Assembly: GCA_030425805.1 (NCBI GenBank)
Contig: JAUHZC010000002.1
Coordinates: 285,020 to 349,019, forward strand
Length of the DNA: 64,000 nucleotides
Direction: 5' to 3'
Origin: Alphaproteobacteria bacterium
GTDB lineage: Bacteria; Pseudomonadota; Alphaproteobacteria; JAUHZC01
In this document: one piece after another, positions 45,153-54,112 of the stretch
Layout of the letters: each line of letters begins with the position of its first letter
How positions within the stretch are numbered: the stretch's first letter is position 1
Notes under the pieces: model-generated
What the model saw: the letters and a program-made list of their open reading frames with translations, nothing else
Databases searched by the model: none
Told to the model about the DNA's origin: nothing
Made by a program: the position numbers and the translations under genes

Positions 45153-45544
45153 TGCACTACGCTTATACGATTTTGTATGTTCCTGATGTAGAAAAAGCCC
45201 TTTCTTTTTATGAGCAGGCTTTTGGGTTTGATCGTGCGTTCATGGTGGAGTCTGGCGAATACGGAGAGCTTTCTACAGGCCAAACAAAGCTTGCCTTTGC
45301 AAAGCGTGACTTTGCTACGGGACTTACCAGCCTTGATTTTGCGCCTGTATCACAGGAAGACCTTGTTCCTCCTGTTGAGTTTGGGTTTGTTACAGAGAAT
45401 GTTGAAAAATTCTATCAGCAGGCTCTGGCCGCAGGTGCAGTAAATGTAAAAGCCCCTCACCAAAAACCTTGGGGGCAAACCGTTGCTTATGTTCGGGATC
45501 CAAACGGATATTTATTAGAAATTTGCACAGCGATGGGCGGGTAG
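45152..45544 (+). CDS. VOC-family (glyoxalase-like) protein
   Basis: A 130-residue vicinal-oxygen-chelate fold protein with two repeated beta-alpha-beta-beta-beta units. The opening MHYAYTILYVPDVEKALSFYEQAFGF and the closing VAYVRDPNGYLLEICTAMGG are typical of the glyoxalase/bleomycin-resistance superfamily. The final glutamate in EICT is a likely metal ligand. Substrate unknown. It overlaps the UbiB-like gene by 1 base and faces the next gene with a 3-base gap. Confidence 0.87.
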   Translation: MHYAYTILYVPDVEKALSFYEQAFGFDRAFMVESGEYGELSTGQTKLAFAKRDFATGLTSLDFAPVSQEDLVPPVEFGFVTENVEKFYQQALAAGAVNVKAPHQKPWGQTVAYVRDPNGYLLEICTAMGG

Positions 45545-45547
45545 CTT

Positions 45548-46972
45548 TTACTCAAGCCAACCTGATATATCCCACCAATTCCCCATGAGATCACACCAGT
45601 CAACAGGAGGCTCTTCTCCTCCCGGTGTTCCAAAGCACATTCTCTCAAGCTCCAGACCTATATATTCCCCAAGCCCTGCAGCCTCAAATTCAAAAGCGTC
45701 CAGCACGCGCCCAAGATTTGCCTGTGTTACAGGGTATACATAAGCGCCTTCAGCAACAGCTCCCTCATCCTTTAATTTTCTAACTAGATCTAACATATGC
45801 GCGGCACCCACTACACAAAGGACGGGGGATGTTCCGTCTCTATTCAGGTGTGCATTAATCCGCTGAGCCCAGAGGGTATCTCTTTGATGTAAATTCTTGT
45901 CTGGCGTTTCCCTTCGCAAGAAATCAGATTGCACCCGTGGCGTTAGAGGTTCTGTTTCTCTTAAAACAGGAAGCATGTCATATATCTGACTCTCATGAAC
46001 TCCTAGGATCGAAGGATAACTATCAACATAAGGCCGAACATTTTTCACATATTCACTTAAAATCCTCTCTTTTTCTGGCATAAATCTAAGTCCTTTTTTT
46101 ACGAAATAATCAATATTTCTTTCACAAAGATGAGCCAATCCCATCATAGGATCGCATCCCAGCTCTGGAGCCCCCCTTTCATCATCTTCCTCTAGTTTAC
46201 GATGATTTTTTCCAGAGAATTTGGCTAGCACCTTGAATGCGGAATCCACTCTTCTCTCTTCAAATTCTCTTGGGCTTATCAATTGACTGCCAGCAAGCTC
46301 AATATATTGAAGAAAACAAAGTAATAGATATGGATGCATCTCTTTTTCTTCAAATAGGTGTTCAGAAAACCCTAAATTTTTAAAAAAATACAGAGTTTCG
46401 GAGCTAATTTTAAATCCAAACTCCTCATACCATTTTCCTTCAGGACTTAAGCCATAATACTCCTTTGCTAATTCTTCTGCTTCCTCTCTGGCAATGCCGT
46501 CTAAACTCTGGATCCAGTCTAAAATCTTTTCATAATGTCTCTTGGAGGCAAAAACTCTATCTAGAAAAAAGGATTTTTCTTCTTCAGTACGATCCTGGAA
46601 ACTTCGCGGCCAATGTAATTTTTCTTCACCTTTTGGAGCGCCCAAAAGTGGAGCCCCAGTTTCTGTTATAACATCTAAAGCAACTGCAATGAGGCGCTTT
46701 GCATGTCGTGTTGAAAATGTGCTCCGAAGTAAAAGTTGGTGACTCGTCCCCACAATAACTAAGGGACGTCCCTTACCCAGCCTGACAATATGGGCTACTA
46801 CTTGATTGCTTGGACGAGAGAAGCCATCAAATCTGAGGTTCAACAATGGATCCGGAAGTTTTTCTGTTTCATATCGAGAGTGAGGTTTAGTGCTGCCATC
46901 TTCTAATAGAAGCACAGCTGCCCCATAAAGATTCGAGATAGAAAATAAGATAAAAAGAAATATTTTTAACAT
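45548..46972 (-). CDS. Secreted TraB/GumN-like protein
   Basis: The 474-residue product has a signal peptide (MLKIFLFILFSISNLYGA). Two motifs at its ends match the TraB/GumN (Tiki-like, PF01963) family: GTSH at residues 75-78 after a beta-strand, and RDTLWAQRINAHL followed by VLCVVGAAH at residues 384-392. These carry the conserved Gly-x-x-His pairs of the family. The middle is a long, divergent helical insert. Family members are metal-dependent proteases or of unknown role. The -10-like sequence lies so near the ATG that the transcript may be leaderless. Confidence 0.68.
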   Translation of the reverse strand: MLKIFLFILFSISNLYGAAVLLLEDGSTKPHSRYETEKLPDPLLNLRFDGFSRPSNQVVAHIVRLGKGRPLVIVGTSHQLLLRSTFSTRHAKRLIAVALDVITETGAPLLGAPKGEEKLHWPRSFQDRTEEEKSFFLDRVFASKRHYEKILDWIQSLDGIAREEAEELAKEYYGLSPEGKWYEEFGFKISSETLYFFKNLGFSEHLFEEKEMHPYLLLCFLQYIELAGSQLISPREFEERRVDSAFKVLAKFSGKNHRKLEEDDERGAPELGCDPMMGLAHLCERNIDYFVKKGLRFMPEKERILSEYVKNVRPYVDSYPSILGVHESQIYDMLPVLRETEPLTPRVQSDFLRRETPDKNLHQRDTLWAQRINAHLNRDGTSPVLCVVGAAHMLDLVRKLKDEGAVAEGAYVYPVTQANLGRVLDAFEFEAAGLGEYIGLELERMCFGTPGGEEPPVDWCDLMGNWWDISGWLE

Positions 46973-46978
46973 GAGGCA

Positions 46979-47006
46979 TAGATAGTTATTTGCACCTTAA
47001 AATCAA
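46979..47006 (-). promoter_or_regulatory. Candidate promoter for the TraB/GumN-like gene
   Basis: TTGATT and TATCTA are separated by 16 bases on the minus strand. The expected transcription start falls at or next to the ATG, and no ribosome-binding sequence is present before it. Confidence 0.35.
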
Positions 47007-47045
47007 GTTTTCAAGATACAAGAACGACCTACTCAGGCCTCTCTC

Positions 47046-48422
47046 TTAGCCCACAACCTCACCACCAAGGCTGTTGCCAGTCGCACCTTGGATTTTCACA
47101 TCGTGAATCTGGCCAATTTGTTCTAAATCTCCAAAGAAGTGAACAGCCTGAAGGTAAGGGCTGCGACCCACAACCTGTCCCTGGTGACGGCCCGGCTTTT
47201 CAAAAAGAACGGGCATTGTTTTGCCTACACAACTTTCGTTAAAAGCAATTTGCTGCTCCTTTAGCAAGGCTTGGATTTCATACAAGCGCTGGTCTTTGAC
47301 CTCTTCGGGAAGCTTACACTCTAGATTTGCTGCAGGTGTTCCAGGACGTGGGGAATATTTGAAAGAATAGGCCTGGGCATAATGGACATCTCGGATAAGC
47401 TGGAGGGAAGCTTGGTGATCTTCATCCGTTTCTCCAGGATAACCCACGATAAAATCTGAGGAAAAAGCCATGTCAGGGCGGGCCTTGCGAAAAGCTTCAA
47501 TCAGCACCATATACTCTGCTGCAGTATGGCGTCGATTCATAGCTTTCAACATCCTGTCAGACCCAGACTGAATTGGCAGATGCAAGTAAGGCATTAACTG
47601 AGGCAAATCCCGATGGGCATTGATCAAGTCTTGATCTACATCCCGAGGGTGGGAAGTTGTATAGCGAATACGCTCTAGCCCCTCAAGTTCAGCCAAGGCA
47701 TAGCAAAGCCGTCCAAGAGACCACTCCCCATCTTTTGTTGCACCATGATAAGCATTAACGTTTTGACCTAATAGGGTGATTTCCTTCACGCCCTGATCAA
47801 GCAAAGTTTTTGTCTCATCAAGCACCTCAGCAACAGTACGAGAATACTCAGCACCACGTGTGTAAGGAACCACACAAAAATGGCAGAATTTGTCGCACCC
47901 TTCTTGGATAGAAACAAAGGCTGAGACTCCTGCTGCCTGTGCTTTAGGCAGGTTGTCAAATTTATATTCTTCGGGGAAATCTACATCTAGTACACCCCGG
48001 CCAGGACCTGTGATATCTGCTTCTCGGCGACGTTTGACTTCAGCCAAAAATTGTGGGAGACGGTGATAGGTTTGAGGGCCAAAGACCATATCCACCATTT
48101 TTGCCCGCTTGAAGATCTCGCCTCCTTCAGCCTGCGCAACGCACCCAGCAACTCCAATAATTGTATCCCGGCCAGAGGCCCGACGCGCGTCCTGAATCAA
48201 CTTAATACGGCCCAATTCAGAGTACACTTTTTCTGCAGCTTTCTCTCGGATATGGCAGGTATTGAGGAGGATAACATCAGCTTGTCCCATCTCTGCTGTG
48301 CTTTCATAACCCAAGCTTTCGAATATCTCTGTCATGCGTTGAGAATCATACGCATTCATCTGACATCCAAAAGTCTTAATCATAACGCGTTTTTTAGCAG
48401 AATCCTGAACCGTTTGTGTCAT
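47046..48422 (-). CDS. miaB: tRNA-2-methylthio-N6-dimethylallyladenosine synthase MiaB
   Basis: Radical-SAM methylthiotransferase modifying A37 of tRNAs reading UNN codons. The 458-residue product has the N-terminal UPF0004 domain with [22 protein letters not shown] and [11 protein letters not shown] providing the auxiliary cluster cysteines. The radical-SAM motif is [16 protein letters not shown], and a C-terminal TRAM domain follows. MiaB rather than RimO or MtaB is supported by the MNAYDS sequence and length. No adjacent miaA is present. Confidence 0.95.
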   Translation of the reverse strand: MTQTVQDSAKKRVMIKTFGCQMNAYDSQRMTEIFESLGYESTAEMGQADVILLNTCHIREKAAEKVYSELGRIKLIQDARRASGRDTIIGVAGCVAQAEGGEIFKRAKMVDMVFGPQTYHRLPQFLAEVKRRREADITGPGRGVLDVDFPEEYKFDNLPKAQAAGVSAFVSIQEGCDKFCHFCVVPYTRGAEYSRTVAEVLDETKTLLDQGVKEITLLGQNVNAYHGATKDGEWSLGRLCYALAELEGLERIRYTTSHPRDVDQDLINAHRDLPQLMPYLHLPIQSGSDRMLKAMNRRHTAAEYMVLIEAFRKARPDMAFSSDFIVGYPGETDEDHQASLQLIRDVHYAQAYSFKYSPRPGTPAANLECKLPEEVKDQRLYEIQALLKEQQIAFNESCVGKTMPVLFEKPGRHQGQVVGRSPYLQAVHFFGDLEQIGQIHDVKIQGATGNSLGGEVVG

Positions 48423-48445
48423 AACCTCTTCTTTCTCTATTCATA

Positions 48446-48478
48446 AAAAAAAGCTCCCACACAATGGGGAGCTTTTCT
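48446..48478 (-). terminator. Intrinsic terminator of the mucR-like gene
   Basis: On the minus strand AAGCTCCC and GGGAGCTT pair over 8 bases around an 8-base loop and are followed by a run of nine T. It begins about 20 bases after the stop of the MucR-like gene and insulates miaB from it. Confidence 0.88.
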
Positions 48479-48494
48479 TTCTAATGCAAGCTTT

Positions 48495-48995
48495 TTATGC
48501 TGCTTTGGATTGACCCTTGCGGCGTGTGCCAAGGCCAATTTTCAAAGCCAAATCACTCCGGCGACGCGCATAGTTTGGAGCAACCATAGGATAATCTGCT
48601 GGGAGGCCCCAACGCTCGCGGTATTGCTCAGGTGTCATGTTGTAAGAAGACTTCAAGTGACGCTTGAGCATCTTGAGCTTTTTGCCGTCTTCAAGACAAA
48701 CGATGTAGTCATCAAAAACAGAGGCATCAACTGGAACTGCTGGACGTGGGCGAACGCCACCAAAAGAAGCACTGTTCGCGTAAGGTGCCAACGCATTGTA
48801 AACTGTGTCGATTACAGTCTTTACCTCACTCAATTCAACAGAGTGGTTGGAGACGTAGCTAGACACAATTTCAGAAGTTAAGTCCAACAACTGTGGTTGT
48901 TCAGACGATGAGTGGGAAGATGATGAAGACGCTTCAGTGGAAGTTTCAAAAGGTGTCTCACCGATGGGTTCAATTACTGTTACTGTGTCAGTCAA
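48495..48995 (-). CDS. mucR: MucR/Ros-family transcriptional regulator
   Basis: A 166-residue regulator. A Ser-rich N-terminal segment is followed by a helical oligomerisation region and the Ros/MucR domain: DYIVCLEDGKKLKMLKRHL, then TPEQYRERWGLPADYPMVAP and RRSDLALKIGLG. Cys100, Asp103 and His113 occupy the usual zinc positions, but the fourth ligand position (His in RTHY of Ros) is Ser117. Some Ros homologues fold without zinc, so function is not excluded. The start is TTG, supported by AGGAG 7 bases upstream. MucR proteins silence AT-rich and virulence-type genes in alphaproteobacteria. Confidence 0.9.
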   Translation of the reverse strand: MTDTVTVIEPIGETPFETSTEASSSSSHSSSEQPQLLDLTSEIVSSYVSNHSVELSEVKTVIDTVYNALAPYANSASFGGVRPRPAVPVDASVFDDYIVCLEDGKKLKMLKRHLKSSYNMTPEQYRERWGLPADYPMVAPNYARRRSDLALKIGLGTRRKGQSKAA

Positions 48996-49088
48996 TTCTA
49001 TTCTCCTGAATTTTTATTTTTGTTCTATAGTGTTCAATTAAAGAGGATTATCAGAAATCGATGATTACTATCAAGGCTTTTTTTAGCA

Positions 49089-49526
49089 TTACTTTAGATT
49101 TTTTTTCAAAACTCTTGCAGCACATGGTTTTAAACCCCTGTAATAATTTTGTCTATCATGTATTTTTGAAAAGCCCAACCCTTTATAGAACATTTCAAGC
49201 CCATTATTCAAGGCCTCAAATTCCAAAAACAGAACTTCTGCTCCTTTTTCTTGTGCTAATTCCATAAAAGCTTCCATAAGCCCCGTACCTAATCCCGATC
49301 GTTGATAATCTTGTGCAACGCCAATCAAAAAAACTTCAGCTTCTTCACAGACGACAGATCCAAAAACGTATCCAATAAGTTTCTTATCCTGAAAAGCACC
49401 TAATCCAAAAACAGTCTCTTGAGATAATGTTTGATGAATGGCTGTTTCTCCCCATCTTTCTTGTCCAAGAGAAGAAGCAATCCTCGCAATCTCATTGCTG
49501 TGCTTAGGATTGAGGAGGCTGAACAT
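49089..49526 (-). CDS. rimI: Ribosomal-protein-alanine N-acetyltransferase RimI
   Basis: GNAT-fold acetyltransferase of 145 residues. The acetyl-CoA-binding stretch IGVAQDYQRSGLGTGLMEAFMELA, an LEFEALNNGLEMFYKGLGF motif and the neighbour tsaB identify RimI, which acetylates the N-terminus of S18. The gene overlaps the 3' end of tsaB by 23 bases. The tsaB-rimI pair is a common arrangement. Confidence 0.85.
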   Translation of the reverse strand: MFSLLNPKHSNEIARIASSLGQERWGETAIHQTLSQETVFGLGAFQDKKLIGYVFGSVVCEEAEVFLIGVAQDYQRSGLGTGLMEAFMELAQEKGAEVLFLEFEALNNGLEMFYKGLGFSKIHDRQNYYRGLKPCAARVLKKNLK

Positions 49527-50127
49527 TTGGCGCCTTAATATAGAAAGGATCAGGAGATGTCGTTGAAATTTTTGGCAAAAGCCGCGGTAATTCTTCTCTA
49601 GAAATTTGAATACTCTGAGGAGCCCCTCCCTGCTCTCTCAAAACCTGCACCCCTTCTCCAGCCTCCACAAACATAGGAAGCCTATTTTGAGAAAGAAAAT
49701 CTCTCAAATCTTCGTGGGAGATGTGAGATGCTTTTTTAAGATTAAAGCCATCAAATTCCCCCATATAAAAATGGCCTTTACCCCCATATATTCCCACAAG
49801 ACAGGCTTCAGACGTGTGGCAAAAATGTCGAAGCACTGTTAGGCGATTAAGCCCTTTGACAAGGATATTAAGCCCGTGTCCTAAGCCAAGTGCAAAAGAA
49901 AGTCCTGCGCGGATACCTGTAAAAGACCCTGGACCCACCATACAATAAACATCTGTCAAATCTTCTGGAGCAAGTGCAGCATGCTCTAAAAGTTCTTGGA
50001 CTTTTGTGGAGAGATCTCTTGCAACATCTCTTTGGTTATTAATTTCTGCATCAAATACCTTCTCAAGGTGAACCAAGTAGATTTTGCAGGGAGAAACAAC
50101 AGCATCAATGAGAAGGCTTGTGGACAT
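49504..50127 (-). CDS. tsaB: tRNA threonylcarbamoyladenosine protein TsaB
   Basis: A 207-residue ASKHA-fold partner of TsaD for t6A37 synthesis in tRNAs reading ANN codons. MVGPGSFTGIRAGLSFALGL near residues 62-81 is the diagnostic motif. The C-terminal half is short and divergent, as usual for TsaB. Its start overlaps the lipoprotein gene by 23 bases and its end overlaps rimI by the same amount, showing a tightly packed unit. tsaD and tsaE are not in the window. Confidence 0.9.
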   Translation of the reverse strand: MSTSLLIDAVVSPCKIYLVHLEKVFDAEINNQRDVARDLSTKVQELLEHAALAPEDLTDVYCMVGPGSFTGIRAGLSFALGLGHGLNILVKGLNRLTVLRHFCHTSEACLVGIYGGKGHFYMGEFDGFNLKKASHISHEDLRDFLSQNRLPMFVEAGEGVQVLREQGGAPQSIQISREELPRLLPKISTTSPDPFYIKAPNVQPPQS

Positions 50128-50374
50128 TTGATGGCCTCTTTTCCTTCAGTTCTTTGGCCTTATTTTCCATGGTTTCTATGTCTTTTTGAAAATCAGCCTC
50201 TTGGGAAAACTCGGGAGGGAGCTCCGGCCGCGGACGGAGAGGAACATATTCATCGGCAATCGGCGCATCATGAGCTTGTTTAAACTTTTCATTCACAGGT
50301 GGCATATGGTTAGAAATTGGATGACATCCTGTCAGGATAAGCATGCAAACCAGAGTGAAGATTTTATAAACCAT
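50105..50374 (-). CDS. Small predicted lipoprotein
   Basis: An 89-residue protein with a type II signal peptide: MVYKIFTLVCMLILTGC, where LTGC is the lipobox and Cys17 the lipidation site. The remainder is hydrophilic, proline-rich (RPRPELPPEFSQ) with a short Lys/Glu helix, and no known domain. It overlaps hemB by 11 bases and tsaB by 23 bases, so it sits in a coupled hemB-lipoprotein-tsaB-rimI unit. It resembles small lipoproteins of unknown function seen elsewhere in the class, but no name can be given. Confidence 0.78.
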   Translation of the reverse strand: MVYKIFTLVCMLILTGCHPISNHMPPVNEKFKQAHDAPIADEYVPLRPRPELPPEFSQEADFQKDIETMENKAKELKEKRPSNVHKPSH

Positions 50375-51422
50375 GTTTTATTTCCTTTGCGGCATCAAGA
50401 GCGCCATACGTCCATATACCACTTGCCCCTGCTCGTTTACAACAGAGGAGAACCTCTAGCAAGGCCTTCATTTCATCAAGGATTCCGGCCTGAGCAGCTG
50501 CCTTAAGCATGGCATACTCCCCACTCACGTGGTAGCTAAATGTCGGAAGGCCTGTAGCAGCAACAACTTCTTGAAGAACGTCTAAGTACATCATTCCTGG
50601 CTTTACAATAAGGGCATCTGCACCCTCTTCAGCATCGACAACAGCTTCTCTTAGAGCTTCTCTTCCGTTTGCTGGATTCAGCTGGTAAGTTTTTTTATCT
50701 GCTAGCCCCAAATTTTTGTCTGATCCAAGCGCAGAACGAAAAGGACCATAGAAGGAAGAAGCAAACTTTGCACTGTATGCCATAATGGGTAGCCCAGAAT
50801 GCCCAGCTTCATCAAGGCTTTTCCGAATCACAGCAACACGTCCATCCATCATATCTGAAGGTGCGAGGCACTGAGCTCCTGCCTCAGCTAAAACTAAGGC
50901 TTGTTCTCTGAGGGCTTCCAAAGTTAATTCTGTGTCAACGTCTCCTTCTTTGACAATTCCATCATGGCCGTGGGTCGTATAAGGATCTAGAGCAACATCA
51001 CAAATCAGCCCAATATCATTTGAACGATCTTTAACTTTGGCCAAAGCTTTACAAATCAAATTACCCTCAAAGAATGCTTCTTGACCCGCTACATCCTTTT
51101 TCTCCTGAGGAACGTGGGGGAAAAGAGCAACCGCCCGAATCCCAGCTGCACAAGCCTCATCAAGAATTTGATCTAATTCGTTAACTGCATGCCTACGAAC
51201 ACCCGGGAGTTGGGAGATTTCTGCAGGAATATGATCTTCCCTCACAAACAAAGGCCAAATCAAATCGTGAGGTGTGAGTTGAACTTCACACATTAAGTCC
51301 CGAGCCCAATTTTTTTGGCGCAACCGCCGGAATCGAAAAAAAGATTCTTTTTTAATAGCATGCAACACAGTTTTTGCCCCAACTATACTTTTTGACTTCT
51401 CTAAATTTTCATATGTTTTCAT
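50364..51422 (-). CDS. hemB: Delta-aminolevulinic acid dehydratase (porphobilinogen synthase)
   Basis: Condenses two ALA molecules to porphobilinogen in haem synthesis. The product has 352 residues. The two Schiff-base lysines are visible in YSAKFASSFYGPFR and ADALIVKPGMMYLD. The metal region reads DVALDPYTTHGHDG, lacking the cysteine triad of zinc enzymes, so it is of the Mg-dependent type common in alphaproteobacteria. The ATG was chosen over a TTG 3 codons upstream because AGGGTGG lies at suitable distance. A basic N-terminal extension of about 25 residues precedes the core. Confidence 0.94.
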   Translation of the reverse strand: MKTYENLEKSKSIVGAKTVLHAIKKESFFRFRRLRQKNWARDLMCEVQLTPHDLIWPLFVREDHIPAEISQLPGVRRHAVNELDQILDEACAAGIRAVALFPHVPQEKKDVAGQEAFFEGNLICKALAKVKDRSNDIGLICDVALDPYTTHGHDGIVKEGDVDTELTLEALREQALVLAEAGAQCLAPSDMMDGRVAVIRKSLDEAGHSGLPIMAYSAKFASSFYGPFRSALGSDKNLGLADKKTYQLNPANGREALREAVVDAEEGADALIVKPGMMYLDVLQEVVAATGLPTFSYHVSGEYAMLKAAAQAGILDEMKALLEVLLCCKRAGASGIWTYGALDAAKEIKHGL

Positions 51423-51480
51423 CAAGCGCAAGCCACCCTATAACATTTTTTCCTAGTACTTGAAAAAGGAAACTGATAAA

Positions 51481-52839
51481 TTGAACCTTAAATTTAAAGA
51501 GAAAAGTACGTTGACTGGACTCAAACAAACAGCTCTTCCTGAAGATTCTCAAAATTCGTTGGAGGCAGAAATTCATCAATTTATGGGAAAAGATACAAAG
51601 CGGAAGTTTAAGAATTGGCGCTTGCGGATCCTCATAAGCGCTATTCTGGGCTATGCTTCGTACTATGTTGTTCGGCAAAACTTCACGATTGCAATGCCAG
51701 TCCTCATTAATGAATTTGGGTATACAAAGACCCAGCTGGGCTGGGCTATGTTTCTTTTCAATATCATCTATGGCTTCGGAAAGCTGTTTAATGGATATCT
51801 TTCAGACCGCTCAAATGCCCGCTATTTCATGGCCTTTGGCCTCGGTGCTTGTGGTGTCATCAGCATCTTCCTCGGCCTCTCTAAGGGGCTTATGTCCTTT
51901 ATCCTTCTCTATGCTTTCATAGGCTGGTTTCAATCCATGGGATTCCCCCCTGTTGCCCGAATGCTGACACACTGGTTTACCCCAAAAGAGCTTGGGACAA
52001 AGTGGGCCATTGCCTCTGCAGCCCATCAAATTGGAGGAGCAACGATCAACGCAAGTGCGGCTTTTTTGATTCTTTGGATGGGATGGCAAGGAGCTTTCTT
52101 TGTACCTGGTTTTTTTGCTATTGGGATGGCACTTCTCCTCGTCTACCTCCTACGGGACCGGCCTGAGGAGGTAGATCTTCCTGCTCCTGAAGCTTATAAG
52201 GGTGAAAAAGTCCCAGAAATTGACCCAACACGGGTAAGCATGCGAGAAGTTTATGAAATTGTCCTCACAAATCGAAGCCTTTGGTTTGTTTGCCTCTCCA
52301 ACATGTGCCTCTATATCGTGCGGATGGGGGTTATCACATGGGCCCCTACATTCCTATGGGAAATGAAGGGCATTGCCCTGCAAAAAGCAGGATTCCAAGT
52401 TGCGATTTATGAACTTGCAGGAATTGCTGGTGGTATTTTTGCTGGATGGCTCTCTGACAGACTCTTCAAAGGACGGCGTGGCCCTGTCGGATTCTTGTAC
52501 ATGCTTCTCCTTGCAGGATCTCTTGTCTACTTCTGGAAGATTGAGCCTGGCCATGATGTTGCCAATGCTATTGCCATGACGATGGTTGGCTTCCTTGTTT
52601 ATGGGCCACAAGTCCTAGTTGGCGTCGCTTCTGCTGATCTTGGCTCCAAGCGCGCTGTTGGTGTAGCAAACGGGTTTGCAGGAACCTTTGCCTATGTTGG
52701 GGTTGGCCTCAGCAGCCTTATCATTGGTTGGGTCTCTGACCACTGGGGATGGGATATAGGCTTTGCTATGTTCATCACAGCTGCCCTCCTCGGCGCTGGC
52801 TTCTTCGCCCTTAACTGGGAAAAGAGCGCCCAGCAATAA
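51481..52839 (+). CDS. Organophosphate:phosphate antiporter family MFS transporter (GlpT/UhpT-like)
   Basis: Twelve-segment inner-membrane protein. ASYYVVRQNFTIAMPVL in segment 1, YGFGKLFNGYLSDRSNARYFM, WFQSMGFPPVARMLTHWF and HQIGGATINA are characteristic of the OPA family, which exchanges glycerol-3-phosphate or hexose phosphate for phosphate. The substrate cannot be decided. I used a TTG with AAAAGGA about 10 bases upstream; a TTG 7 codons earlier and an ATG at 51,583 are alternatives, and the ATG gives the N-terminal length normal for the family. Such transporters in intracellular bacteria take phosphorylated sugars from the host. Confidence 0.88.
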   Translation: MNLKFKEKSTLTGLKQTALPEDSQNSLEAEIHQFMGKDTKRKFKNWRLRILISAILGYASYYVVRQNFTIAMPVLINEFGYTKTQLGWAMFLFNIIYGFGKLFNGYLSDRSNARYFMAFGLGACGVISIFLGLSKGLMSFILLYAFIGWFQSMGFPPVARMLTHWFTPKELGTKWAIASAAHQIGGATINASAAFLILWMGWQGAFFVPGFFAIGMALLLVYLLRDRPEEVDLPAPEAYKGEKVPEIDPTRVSMREVYEIVLTNRSLWFVCLSNMCLYIVRMGVITWAPTFLWEMKGIALQKAGFQVAIYELAGIAGGIFAGWLSDRLFKGRRGPVGFLYMLLLAGSLVYFWKIEPGHDVANAIAMTMVGFLVYGPQVLVGVASADLGSKRAVGVANGFAGTFAYVGVGLSSLIIGWVSDHWGWDIGFAMFITAALLGAGFFALNWEKSAQQ

Positions 52840-52903
52840 GTGATTTAGTTGAACTTTAAATCTCTTTTGTGCTAAGAATCAGTGCTCAAGAAAAGGCATA
52901 TTC

Positions 52904-54112
52904 ATGGCTCCCGAAGGTTTTGACTTTCAATACACATCTTCAAGCACGGCCCATAAAGGACGGCGGGGAACCCTTACAACACCTCATGGAACTCTTGAAA
53001 CACCTGCTTTCATTTTTTGTGCGACCAAGGCCAGTGTAAAGGGGCTCATGCCTTCTCAGCTTCGCGCTGTCGGTACACAGATTATCCTTTCAAACACATA
53101 CCACCTCTATATTCAGCCAGGCCCTGAGCAAGTCCATGGGCTTGGAGGTCTCCAAAAGATGACTGGATGGAACGGCCCCATGCTAACAGATTCGGGTGGG
53201 TTCCAGATTTTTTCACTAGGACATGGTTCTGTTGCTGAAGAAATCAAGGGGCGGAGAATGACAAATCGCCCTAAATCCATGTTGAAGATTACCGAAGAAG
53301 GCGCCATGTTCCGCTCCTATAAAGACGGCACAAAGCATCTTCTAACGCCTGAAAAATCTATCCAAATCCAGCGCCACCTTGGAGCTGATATGATTTTGGT
53401 TCTCGATGAGTGCACTCCCTTCCATGTGGATAAAGAGTATACGCGTCGAAGCATGCACATGAGTCACCGGTGGGCAGAGCGCTCTTTTGTTGAGTTCGAG
53501 CGCACGCATCACATTCCTCATGCCCCTCAAAGCCTTTATGGCATTATCCAAGGAGGGGTTTATCCGGACCTCCGTAGAGAGGGTGCTGACTTTGTCAACA
53601 ACCTCCCCTTCTTTGGACATGCTGTTGGGGGCTCTCTTGGTGCTGACAAATCTCAAATGGAAGATGTCGTGAGCTTGACCATGTCCCTTCTGGCACCCGA
53701 ACGCCCTGTACATCTTCTGGGCATCGGTGGCATTCGAGATATCTTCCACGGTGTACGCCAAGGCATTGATACTTTTGACTGTGTTCACCCAACGCGCTTA
53801 GCTCGCCATGGGGGAGCTTTGATTAAACCTAAATTTTGGGAAGGCCAGGGCAAGCCCAAAGAACACCTGAACATTCGAAATCAAATCTTTGCCAATGACC
53901 CCAAACCTCTCGATCCAGAATGTGGGTGTGAAACTTGCCAGACTTTCTCCCGGGGATATCTCCATCATCTCTTCAAAGCTAAGGAGATGACAGGATTAAC
54001 GGCCCTCACTCTCCATAATGTTGCCTTTATGAACCGCCTCATGGCCGATATTCGTGCAGCTCTTGAGACTGATACTCTTGATCAACTCGAGGCTGAGTGG
54101 GTTATAAGCTGA
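52904..54112 (+). CDS. tgt: tRNA-guanine transglycosylase (queuine/preQ1)
   Basis: Replaces G34 in tRNAs for Asp, Asn, His and Tyr with preQ1. It has 402 residues with the substrate motif LTDSGGFQIFSLG, the catalytic aspartate region GIDTFDCVHPTRLARHG, and zinc ligands in CGCETCQTFSRGYLHHL. The TIM-barrel order is normal. No other queuosine gene is adjacent, so preQ1 synthesis or salvage must be encoded elsewhere. It overlaps the convergent serine-hydrolase gene by 11 bases. Confidence 0.95.
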   Translation: MAPEGFDFQYTSSSTAHKGRRGTLTTPHGTLETPAFIFCATKASVKGLMPSQLRAVGTQIILSNTYHLYIQPGPEQVHGLGGLQKMTGWNGPMLTDSGGFQIFSLGHGSVAEEIKGRRMTNRPKSMLKITEEGAMFRSYKDGTKHLLTPEKSIQIQRHLGADMILVLDECTPFHVDKEYTRRSMHMSHRWAERSFVEFERTHHIPHAPQSLYGIIQGGVYPDLRREGADFVNNLPFFGHAVGGSLGADKSQMEDVVSLTMSLLAPERPVHLLGIGGIRDIFHGVRQGIDTFDCVHPTRLARHGGALIKPKFWEGQGKPKEHLNIRNQIFANDPKPLDPECGCETCQTFSRGYLHHLFKAKEMTGLTALTLHNVAFMNRLMADIRAALETDTLDQLEAEWVIS

